A stretch of 62,276 nt of DNA from an uncultured Bacteroidales bacterium (GTDB taxonomy: Bacteria > Bacteroidota > Bacteroidia > Bacteroidales > Paludibacteraceae): NCBI GenBank assembly GCA_903911085.1, contig CAIWCC010000212.1, forward strand, positions 1-62,276. The letters are read 5' to 3'. Shown here one piece after another: positions 22,159-29,398 of the stretch (positions are counted from its first letter, which is position 1; each line of letters opens with the position of its first letter). The position numbers and the translations under genes were made by a program. The notes beneath the pieces were generated by a model. It was not told the DNA's origin and made no database searches. It worked only from the letters and a program-made list of their open reading frames with translations.

Positions 22159-22281
22159 AGATTGCCCTGTGGAGTTTAGTTGCTTCGTGTTTTCAAAAAA
22201 TAGTTGTTTGAAATAATTCTGAAAAAATGTAGTCTCTAAAATGATCTTATTGTCAAAAAATACATTTTAGCAAAAAAAAAT

Positions 22282-22367
22282 ACGCTGTGACAAACTTAGA
22301 GCTTTGTTTTTTTTTTCCATAAAAGAGTAGAAAAAAACTTAAGTAACTCCTAAGCTTATCACAGCGT
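22282..22367. terminator. Long inverted repeat between convergent genes
   Basis: ACGCTGTGACAAACTTAG at 22282-22299 pairs with CTAAGCTTATCACAGCGT at 22350-22367 (18 bp, two mismatches). The roughly 50-base loop contains a long T run. It sits between the convergent DUF4197 and small lipoprotein genes and probably ends transcripts from both sides. Arm length and loop size are larger than for a typical intrinsic terminator. Confidence 0.5.
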
Positions 22368-22384
22368 TATAAGTGGTAATTATA

Positions 22385-22828
22385 TTATTTCAATTTACCT
22401 AATCTAGCTGTTGCTTTAACAGTTGTGATTGTGAAAATAGGCAAACCAATTGGTTTTACAATTTTAGTTTCGTAAGTAGGATAGAAAATTACGTCATAAC
22501 CTGAATTTTTATTCATCAATTCATACAACGCATAATTTGCTGTTTGGTCAGCGACGATATTTCCTACTACAGGTACAGATGCTAAGCTAATTGTTGCTGC
22601 ACCACCTTCAACAGTTCCTGTTTTTTGAACAAACAAGCGTTCGAAATCAATTCCAAAATATCTAGTTGTTGTAGCTGATGCCGATACTTGTCCAGATAAA
22701 GTAAAGTCGTTCTTGTTTAATTCAACACGAACATTAGTTTCTTTCACAGTTTGATTAAGTGTGCTGCAGCTTGAAAATGTAGCTATTACGGCTACAAACA
22801 ATAACATTTTAATAGTTTGATTTTTCAT
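22385..22828 (-). CDS. Small lipoprotein of unknown function
   Basis: The 147 residues have a lipobox TFSSC (Cys21) after a normal signal segment. The mature part has VRVELNKNDFTLSGQVSASA, FGIDFERLF and the C-terminal KPIGLPIFTITTVKATARLG. Small lipoproteins of this type recur in Bacteroidota, but I do not recognise a named family. A strong promoter lies about 150 bases upstream, leaving a long leader that contains a stable stem (see 22861-22981). Confidence 0.7.
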   Translation of the reverse strand: MKNQTIKMLLFVAVIATFSSCSTLNQTVKETNVRVELNKNDFTLSGQVSASATTTRYFGIDFERLFVQKTGTVEGGAATISLASVPVVGNIVADQTANYALYELMNKNSGYDVIFYPTYETKIVKPIGLPIFTITTVKATARLGKLK

Positions 22829-22860
22829 TATTTTTTCATTTTTTTTTATTCTTACTCTAT

Positions 22861-22981
22861 TGGCTTTTCAGATAACGCCCCGTTTTTTAATGGTAACTGG
22901 ACTCCACTTTTTATTCTTTTTGTCACTTTGGGTGGTCAGCCCTGTGGCTTGCGCAGACCAGCTTTACAATATTTATTTTTG
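22861..22981 (-). ncRNA. Structured 5' leader of the small lipoprotein gene (candidate)
   Basis: Between the promoter and the lipoprotein gene is a GC-richer segment with nested stems: TGGTC at 22933-22937 with GACCA at 22956-22960, and inside it AGCC with GGCT around CTGT. It would be the first part of the transcript. I could not match it to a riboswitch class, so this is a candidate leader RNA only. Confidence 0.35.
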
Positions 22982-23012
22982 CAAATATACGATTAATTTT
23001 AAAATTTCACAA
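22982..23012 (-). promoter_or_regulatory. Bacteroidota-type promoter for the small lipoprotein gene
   Basis: On the minus strand TTG (complement of 23010-23012), 20 bases, then TATATTTG (complement of 22982-22989). It is close to consensus and predicts transcription starting near 22975, giving a leader of about 145 bases. Confidence 0.65.
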
Positions 23013-23052
23013 TGGTAATGCATTTTTTTAATTACATCTTTTATAAATTTGA

Positions 23053-23088
23053 AAACCATCAAAGCTGAGTATTGGCTTTGATGGTTTA
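23053..23088 (-). terminator. Terminator after rsmD
   Basis: AAACCATCAAAGC and GCTTTGATGGTTT form a perfect 13-bp stem around TGAGTATTG. It lies 32 bases past the rsmD stop codon. The stem ends in A/T on both sides, so it may also work rightward. Confidence 0.7.
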
Positions 23089-23119
23089 TTTCGCTGGAAA
23101 TTTCAGAAAATAAATAATT

Positions 23120-23677
23120 TTAATCGTTGCCTGTCTTATTTTCATTTGTTTCAAAAAAACTGAAATTTACGCTTCCGTAGTTTCGATGTGATACAAAGTT
23201 TGGATGTAATGAAAAGTTATTCTTGGACGAATGTTCGAGTACAAAAAGTCCATCGGACTTGAGTAGTTTTTTATCGAAAATAAGATTTGGAATTTCTTCG
23301 AGTTTTTCAAGTTCATAGGGTGGGTCTGCAAAAATCATATCAAATTGGGTGTGACAACTGCCCACAAACTTGAAAACATCTGTTTTGATTAATGTTAAAT
23401 TATTTATTTTTAATTCGTTACAAATCTTACGAATAAATGCGCTTTGACGTTCGTTTTGCTCAATACTTATAACACTTTTGCAATTGCGTGATACGAATTC
23501 GATACCAATTCCACCCGTTCCAGCAAATAAATCGAGAACGTCAATGCCTTCAAAATCAATCATGTTGTTTAAAATATTAAACAATCCTTCTTTGGCAAAA
23601 TCGGTTGTAGGGCGAGCAGTAATGTTAGTTGGTGCACTAATTCGTCTCCCTTTAAATTTTCCGCTAATTATTCTCAT
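23120..23677 (-). CDS. rsmD: 16S rRNA (guanine(966)-N(2))-methyltransferase
   Basis: The 185-aa product has RsmD landmarks: the N-terminal MRIISGKFKGRRI, RPTTDFAKEGLFNILNN, the SAM motif DLFAGTGGIGIEF, and the catalytic FADPPYEL. It methylates G966 of 16S rRNA during 30S assembly. It lies 48 bases downstream of the DUF3822 gene on the same strand, an arrangement common in Bacteroidota. Confidence 0.92.
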   Translation of the reverse strand: MRIISGKFKGRRISAPTNITARPTTDFAKEGLFNILNNMIDFEGIDVLDLFAGTGGIGIEFVSRNCKSVISIEQNERQSAFIRKICNELKINNLTLIKTDVFKFVGSCHTQFDMIFADPPYELEKLEEIPNLIFDKKLLKSDGLFVLEHSSKNNFSLHPNFVSHRNYGSVNFSFFETNENKTGND

Positions 23678-23725
23678 TTTGTTTTATTTGTGAAAGTGTA
23701 TTTTTTAATAAAGATAAATGACATA

Positions 23726-24448
23726 TTATTGAAAGCTCAAAACATCTTTTATATATTTCTGTAAGCTGTTTTTGAGTTCTGGTTTATTCTCAGAATTGTA
23801 TAATCTGATTTTACAAGTTTCTGTGTCGAGCATCAATTGCTCAAAAATATTTAGAGCATAGTATGTGAAATCTTCTGTGGTTTGATATTCAAAGCTGTTG
23901 ATTAACTGAATATTACCCGCTTTTAAAACAATGACATCCATCACCTTTTCCCTTGTCCAAATAAACACTTCGGTATCGCTACTTTTGGATTTTATGTTTG
24001 AAAGAATTATACTTAAATGATGAATGATATGAAAATCGGGAAAAGTTTTTTTTAAACTGTCATTTAGGACTTTAGGTATTGAAAATACATTTACAGTTTC
24101 CCAGTTAGGTAGTTTATTTATCAATACTGCATCACTTTTTTTTAATCTACTATCAAAGTTTAATAGATCATTTGCGTCTTCATTATTGAAATAAGGCATT
24201 GGAACAAAGGTGTATATGTCCGATTCGCAAATTAGTTCTAAAGTTTTAAATTCGGCTTGAGTGTCATAATCGTTTTTAATCAAATTGGTAATTTGGTGCT
24301 CGCTCATGGAAAATATCTCAGCTGAAATTTGCTTTTTAGATATTATATTTTTTGAGTTATCCGAAATAGACAATAAGAGTCCATTCTTTGAAAAACGAAT
24401 TACTAGATTATATAAATTATTTTTTGATTGCAGTGGAAAATTTTCCAT
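23726..24448 (-). CDS. DUF3822 family protein
   Basis: The 240-residue protein matches DUF3822 of Bacteroidota, which is found almost always directly upstream of rsmD. Visible features are FSMSEHQITNLIKND near 45-60, CESDIYTFVPMPYFNNEDA, and WTREKVMDVIVLKAGNIQLI. The fold is thought to be actin/ASKHA-like, as in pilus-assembly PilM proteins, but this is not clear from sequence alone. No catalytic role is established. It forms an operon with rsmD. Confidence 0.75.
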   Translation of the reverse strand: MENFPLQSKNNLYNLVIRFSKNGLLLSISDNSKNIISKKQISAEIFSMSEHQITNLIKNDYDTQAEFKTLELICESDIYTFVPMPYFNNEDANDLLNFDSRLKKSDAVLINKLPNWETVNVFSIPKVLNDSLKKTFPDFHIIHHLSIILSNIKSKSSDTEVFIWTREKVMDVIVLKAGNIQLINSFEYQTTEDFTYYALNIFEQLMLDTETCKIRLYNSENKPELKNSLQKYIKDVLSFQ

Positions 24449-24928
24449 ATTGTTTGTTAAAGTGTTATTTTGTTTTTTGCAACTAATTGTTGAAAAATAT
24501 ATAATATCTGATTTTTAATATCCTATTATAAATATCACGATATTGTTAATCTTTGATTTAAGCTCGTTAGATGATTGAAATTTAACTGATTATGTTTGTT
24601 TGTAGATGTAAATTGTAAACCTCAATCGGAACTTGTGCTGCATATTTTTAGCAATGAAGTATTTTTATTTTGAACGTTGATATTAAAAAAAAACTAAAGT
24701 AAATTCTAGCTTCACAAATTTTCAGTTTGCAAATTTAGAAAAGAAAATTCAATACTCCACTTTACTTACAGTAATTTTCTTGTTTTTTCTGTTTACTTTT
24801 GGAAATAACTTGAATTTTGTGTCGTATATTTGCACTATAATTGAAAAATGTAAATACATGCATGTTTTTGTTGATTTAAAATTAATTAGATACTGCGTTT
24901 ATTCTCATTTTTTCAAAATTTCAAAAAT
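24449..24928. other. Divergent promoter region DUF3822 / relA
   Basis: These 480 AT-rich bases have no supported ORF. A recognisable promoter for the relA-type gene lies at 24798-24832. Nothing else (repeat, RNA) is seen. Confidence 0.5.
24798..24832 (+). promoter_or_regulatory. Promoter of the relA-type gene
   Basis: TTTGG near 24798 and TATATTTG at 24825-24832 with about 22 bases between them. The -7 box is consensus. The resulting leader to the ATG at 24929 is about 90 bases. Confidence 0.5.
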
Positions 24929-27112
24929 ATGATAACACCACAAAAACCATCCATAAAGACCGAATATCGTAAGGTTTTAAATTTGCATCCGAATTTATTT
25001 TCGGCTATTGAAAGAAATGAATTGAGAGCAATATTTAAACGTAATTCCAATCTGTTTCCTGCAGAAGGAGCTGTTTATGGTCGCTCAATTGTCGATAAAT
25101 TAAGAATTGTAGAAATTATTCTCAACGAAATTGGTTTAGGAAAAGCAGCTGTAGTAAGTTTCCTTTTTCATGAATTGGTGAAGAATAAAATTTTTGAAAC
25201 TGTTGAAATTGAGAAAAAATTCAATATTCAAATAACTTCAATTATTCAAGGAATGATGAGGGTTAGCGAATTGTATGAACGTAATACTTCGCTTGAGACT
25301 GAGAATTTTAGAAAGTTGTTTTTGACTTTTGCAGAAGATGTACGTGTTATTTTGATTATTATAGCTGAACATCTTCAAATGATGAGAAATTTAGATGCTT
25401 TCCCTGTGGATAACAGATCTAATATAGCACGTGAAAGTTCATTTTTGTATGCGCCATTAGCTCATCGTATGGGATTGTATGCTATCAAAACAGAACTCGA
25501 AGACCTGTCTCTAAAGCATACTAATAGAGCAGTTTATAGCGAAATTGCAAAAAAAATTAATGAAACAAAGCAATCGCGTGATAGATATATATCTGAATTT
25601 ATAACGCCGTTAAAATTGAAATTAGATGAATTAGGTTTTGATTTTGAAATAAAAGGTCGAACTAAATCGATAAATTCCATTTATTCAAAAATAAAAAAAC
25701 AAAATACTCCGTTTGAAAATATTTACGATTTATTTGCCATTCGTGTAATATTTGATGTTCCGCTCGAAAAAGAAAAGGTGGCATGTTGGCAGGCATATTC
25801 AATTGTAGCCGATATGTATCAACCTAACCCGAAACGACTACGTGACTGGCTTTCGATACCCAAAACGAATGGTTACGAAAGTTTGCATACCACTGTATTG
25901 GGACCCGAAGGCAAGTGGGTGGAGGTTCAAATACGAACAGTGCGCATGGACGAGGTGGCCGAAAAAGGATTGGCAGCACACTGGAAATACAAAGGCATTA
26001 AAAGTGAGTCGGGCATGGACGAATGGCTAAAAAACATTCGCGACATACTCGAAAATCCAGAAATGAATGCTGTTGATTTTATGGACGAATTCAAATTGAA
26101 TTTGTACGATAAAGAAGTTTTTGTTTTTACACCAAATGGCGATTTACATAAACTGCCAAAAGGTGCTACGGCATTGGATTTTGCATTTTCTATTCATACC
26201 GGATTAGGTTGTAAATGTGTGGGAGCTAAGGTAAATGGAAAGAATTTACCTATCAAATACGTTTTAAATAATGGTGACCAAGTAGAAGTGTTAACTTCTC
26301 CGACTCAAAAACCAAATGCTTCGTGGTTGAATGTAGCAACCACTTCGCGCGCCAAAAATAAAATCAGACAAGCTCTTAAAGATGTTGAATATAAGGATGC
26401 TGAAATGGGGCGCGAAACATTATTAAGGCGTTTCAAAAATTGGAAAATTGATTTAGAGGAAGGGAAATTATCACGGCTAGCAAAGAAAAAAGGATTTAAA
26501 ACTGTAAGCGATTTTTATCAAGAAATAGCGCATGAGAAATTAGATTTGCTTGTGATTCGTGATGCCTATGTCGATTTAGATAAGCCAACCTTTATCGATC
26601 AACCTGAAACACGTAAAGCCGAATCATTTTCCAAAGAAATACATTCATTGGACTCTACAGGAAAAGAAGATGTGTTGGTAATTGGTGAAAATTTAAAGGG
26701 AGTTGATTTTCGTTTGGCCAAATGTTGTAATCCAATTTACGGAGATGATGTATTTGGTTTTGTTTCAGTGGTGGGAGGTATTAAAATTCACCGCGACGAC
26801 TGTCCAAATGCTCCTCAGATGATAGAACGTTTTGGATACCGCATTGTTAAAGCGCGCTGGTCAGGAAAATCAGTAGGTTCACAATATCCAATAACGCTAC
26901 ATATTATTGGTCACGATGATATTGCCATTGTAACAAATATTACTTCGTTGATTTCAAAAGAAAAAAATATTGCATTGCGTTCAATATCAATCGATACTAA
27001 TGCTGGGCTTTTTCAAGGAAATCTTACAATTATGGTAAATGATACTAAAGAATTAGAAGGAATTATCAAAAAAATCAAATTGGTAAAAGGAGTAAAAAGT
27101 ATTTCAAGATAG
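24929..27112 (+). CDS. relA: RelA-type (p)ppGpp synthetase with degenerate hydrolase domain
   Basis: The 727-aa RSH protein has the N-terminal HD region (about 40-190), the synthetase (about 240-360: GRTKSINSIYSKIKK, YDLFAIRVIF, PKTNGYESLHTT, EVQIRTVRMDEVAEKGLAAH), TGS (about 395-460: VFVFTPNGDLHKLPKGATA), the Cys-containing zinc-finger-like region (RLAKCCNPIYGDDVFGF) and a C-terminal ACT domain. In the HD region the metal-binding 'HDVVED' block reads HELVKN (H81-E82), and the usual ADRLHNMRT reads AEHLQMMRN. Hydrolysis of ppGpp is therefore unlikely, and this should be a synthetase-only RelA. A separate bifunctional SpoT/Rel would be expected elsewhere in the genome. Confidence 0.9.
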   Translation: MITPQKPSIKTEYRKVLNLHPNLFSAIERNELRAIFKRNSNLFPAEGAVYGRSIVDKLRIVEIILNEIGLGKAAVVSFLFHELVKNKIFETVEIEKKFNIQITSIIQGMMRVSELYERNTSLETENFRKLFLTFAEDVRVILIIIAEHLQMMRNLDAFPVDNRSNIARESSFLYAPLAHRMGLYAIKTELEDLSLKHTNRAVYSEIAKKINETKQSRDRYISEFITPLKLKLDELGFDFEIKGRTKSINSIYSKIKKQNTPFENIYDLFAIRVIFDVPLEKEKVACWQAYSIVADMYQPNPKRLRDWLSIPKTNGYESLHTTVLGPEGKWVEVQIRTVRMDEVAEKGLAAHWKYKGIKSESGMDEWLKNIRDILENPEMNAVDFMDEFKLNLYDKEVFVFTPNGDLHKLPKGATALDFAFSIHTGLGCKCVGAKVNGKNLPIKYVLNNGDQVEVLTSPTQKPNASWLNVATTSRAKNKIRQALKDVEYKDAEMGRETLLRRFKNWKIDLEEGKLSRLAKKKGFKTVSDFYQEIAHEKLDLLVIRDAYVDLDKPTFIDQPETRKAESFSKEIHSLDSTGKEDVLVIGENLKGVDFRLAKCCNPIYGDDVFGFVSVVGGIKIHRDDCPNAPQMIERFGYRIVKARWSGKSVGSQYPITLHIIGHDDIAIVTNITSLISKEKNIALRSISIDTNAGLFQGNLTIMVNDTKELEGIIKKIKLVKGVKSISR

Positions 27113-27173
27113 AGGCAATTAGATTGTAGTAGAAAGATAGTAATAATGTAAAATATGTATAATAATTAAAATT

Positions 27174-27776
27174 ATGTTTTCAGGAATTATTGAAGAAGCA
27201 GCTCAAGTGGTTGCACTTGTTAAGGAGCAGGAAAACCTGCATATAACAATGTCATGTTCGTTTACAAACGAATTAAAAATTGATCAAAGTGTGGCGCACA
27301 ATGGTGTATGTCTGACAGTAGTTTCCAAAACTGCCGATACATATACTGTTACAGCAATAAAAGAGACACTCGATCGTACTAATCTTGGTTTATTAGTACC
27401 TGGAAGTAAAGTGAATTTGGAGCGCAGCATGCTTATGAATGGCCGATTGGATGGTCATATTGTGCAAGGTCACGTCGACCAAACCGCTGTATGTACGGAA
27501 GTGAAAGAGGCTGATGGAAGTTGGTATTTTACTTTCGAATATCCATTTGATAAAATTATGGCTAAACGAGGATATTTGACCGTTGATAAGGGTTCTGTAA
27601 CTGTAAATGGTGTTAGTTTAACTGTCTGCAATCCTACAAATAGCAGTTTTCAGGTGGCAATAATACCATATACCTTCGAGTTTACAAATTTTCATCAAAT
27701 AAAAGTGGGTACTGTTATTAATCTCGAATTCGATATAATAGGTAAATATGTGAGTAGAATGATGTCATTTGAATAA
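27174..27776 (+). CDS. ribE: Riboflavin synthase, alpha subunit
   Basis: The 200-residue enzyme starts with the invariant MFSGIIEE and has two lumazine-binding repeats: the first with SVAHNGVCLTVV, the second (from about residue 95) with GHVDQTAVC and VNGVSLTVCNP. Two 6,7-dimethyl-8-ribityllumazine molecules are dismutated to riboflavin. It lies 61 bases after relA and may be co-transcribed. No FMN riboswitch is visible in the short gap. The gene can also be called ribC in some naming schemes. Confidence 0.95.
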   Translation: MFSGIIEEAAQVVALVKEQENLHITMSCSFTNELKIDQSVAHNGVCLTVVSKTADTYTVTAIKETLDRTNLGLLVPGSKVNLERSMLMNGRLDGHIVQGHVDQTAVCTEVKEADGSWYFTFEYPFDKIMAKRGYLTVDKGSVTVNGVSLTVCNPTNSSFQVAIIPYTFEFTNFHQIKVGTVINLEFDIIGKYVSRMMSFE

Positions 27777-28006
27777 TTATTTCATACGGGCAAAAAGCAT
27801 TTTTAATAGCTGCATTGATGAAAAATCTTTGTGGCTATTTTTTTTTATTATAAATCCTATTTTTACTGACAAAATATCATTCATTTCAATCTGCTATTAA
27901 GTGTTAATTGATAGTAGTTTGAATGAGTTGATATTTTTTTTTGTCGTTAAATCAAACTATACTGCTAAAAAGTTGTTAGTATGATGATTGAATTTTATAA
28001 ATTACG

Positions 28007-29155
28007 ATGAAGAAATTAAGAACACAAATTAGAGCGACTTTTTTTGATCCAATTCTACATTTATTACCTTTACTGTTATTTTTAGTATTAGATGATATTT
28101 ATGGAATGAACTTGGCCTGGAGAATTACATTTCCAGTTGCTCTTTCACTGGTAGTGTATATCTTTTACAAACGCAATGAGGCTTTTAATTGGCATCTCAT
28201 TTTCGCATTTATGTTTATGGGTGTTGGATTGTTGGGAAGTATATTGTCATTATTTCCTCTTACTACATGCTTTTTTCTGCTTAAAACAAAATTAGTAGTT
28301 ATATTTTTTCTTCTTATTTACTTTGCAACGCAAAAAAAAATGCGTAATCTTATTATGCGTTTTATACCCAAAGTAATACCAATGTCGAATAATTTTAACG
28401 AATTATACCGAAGTTTCTCGTTTCTATTTATTATTTTACTTGGGTATGTAGTTCTATATTTGATATTTGACAACATTATTTTTGAAAATTCAATTCAATA
28501 TATACCACTTTTGCAATCTATATTTATTGGAGTGATTGTATTTTTTGTATGTTACGAAATAATTAGGGTACAGTTGATTAGAGCTAAATTAGTACAAGAG
28601 GAGTGGTGGCCAATAGTTTCAGAACAGGGGAAAATTATCGGAAATATTCAGCATCTTACAAGTTTATTGGATGAACAAAAATATCTGCACCCAATAGCTC
28701 GCGTTTTAGAAATTGATAAAAGTATGGTGCTGTTAAAGAAAAGACCGTCTGACGATTTGATATTTCCAAATCTTTGGGATACCGTAATTTCTAGCCATGT
28801 GAGAATGGGCGAAAATATCGATAAATGTATAGAAAGGGCTGTTTATGAGCAGTATAATATAAAAGAATTCAAGTATCTATTTTTGTCCAACTACGTCAAC
28901 GAAATTAAGAATGAAAGTCATTATGCATTTTTATTTGTAAGTTGCACAAAAATAGATGTAGCCTCAGATCAAACAAAATGGTGGACTCAACAGCAAATTG
29001 AAGAGAATCTTAATGCTGGAATTTTCTCTGAGAATTTTATACTTGAATTTGATCTACTTAAGAGAAGTGGGTTGTTGGAATCCGGCAAATGCGAATGTAC
29101 CTGCAAATTAAAAGATGTAATATATCAACAAACTGAAGTTGGAAAAAAAGACTAA
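28007..29155 (+). CDS. Membrane protein with C-terminal degenerate Nudix-like domain
   Basis: The 382-aa protein has two halves. Residues 1-200 hold about six hydrophobic segments (PILHLLPLLLFLVLDDIYG, FAFMFMGVGLLGSILSLFPL, FLFIILLGYVVLYLIF, among others). From about 205 on the sequence looks like a Nudix fold: HPIARVLEIDKSMVLLKKRP, PNLWDTVISSHVRMGENIDK, ERAVYEQYNI. The Nudix box (GX5EX7REXXEEXG) is broken, lacking the consecutive catalytic glutamates, so hydrolase activity is doubtful. It may sense a nucleotide-like ligand at the membrane. There is a small Cys cluster near the end (KCECTCK). No family name was recognised. Confidence 0.6.
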   Translation: MKKLRTQIRATFFDPILHLLPLLLFLVLDDIYGMNLAWRITFPVALSLVVYIFYKRNEAFNWHLIFAFMFMGVGLLGSILSLFPLTTCFFLLKTKLVVIFFLLIYFATQKKMRNLIMRFIPKVIPMSNNFNELYRSFSFLFIILLGYVVLYLIFDNIIFENSIQYIPLLQSIFIGVIVFFVCYEIIRVQLIRAKLVQEEWWPIVSEQGKIIGNIQHLTSLLDEQKYLHPIARVLEIDKSMVLLKKRPSDDLIFPNLWDTVISSHVRMGENIDKCIERAVYEQYNIKEFKYLFLSNYVNEIKNESHYAFLFVSCTKIDVASDQTKWWTQQQIEENLNAGIFSENFILEFDLLKRSGLLESGKCECTCKLKDVIYQQTEVGKKD

Positions 29156-29334
29156 ACAATAAATGCATATTCAGTAACGAGCATTTTCCTACACATTTAA
29201 AACTAGCAACTTTATCAATTTACTTCTCAATGTTAGTATTAAACTCTTAAGAACATAAAAAGTATTTTTCTCAAAAATATTGTTTTACAGTAAATCCAAT
29301 ATTCTTAATCTGTCATTCTGTCACAATTTTATTG

Positions 29335-29350
29335 TTGGCATTTTTTTTGA
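29335..29350 (+). promoter_or_regulatory. Possible sigma-54-like promoter of htpG
   Basis: TTGGCA is followed by a T run and TTGA, with GG and GA separated by 10 bases, as between the -24 GG and -12 GC of sigma-54 promoters (here GA instead of GC). A direct repeat CTGTCATT-CTGTCAC lies just upstream at 29310-29324. The T run alone could produce the match by chance. Confidence 0.3.
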
Positions 29351-29398
29351 ATAATGTGAACTCAAATATACAAATTCACAAATTTTCAAATTAAAGAA

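Noticed and set aside
22895-22960. c-di-GMP or other known riboswitch in the leader of the lipoprotein gene
   Set aside because: Phrases like GCAAGCCACAGGGC looked similar at first, but the tandem stems and conserved tetraloop-receptor parts of c-di-GMP-I are missing.
27113-27173. FMN riboswitch before ribE
   Set aside because: The gap from relA is only 61 bases, far too short for the six-stem FMN element, and no matching motif is visible.
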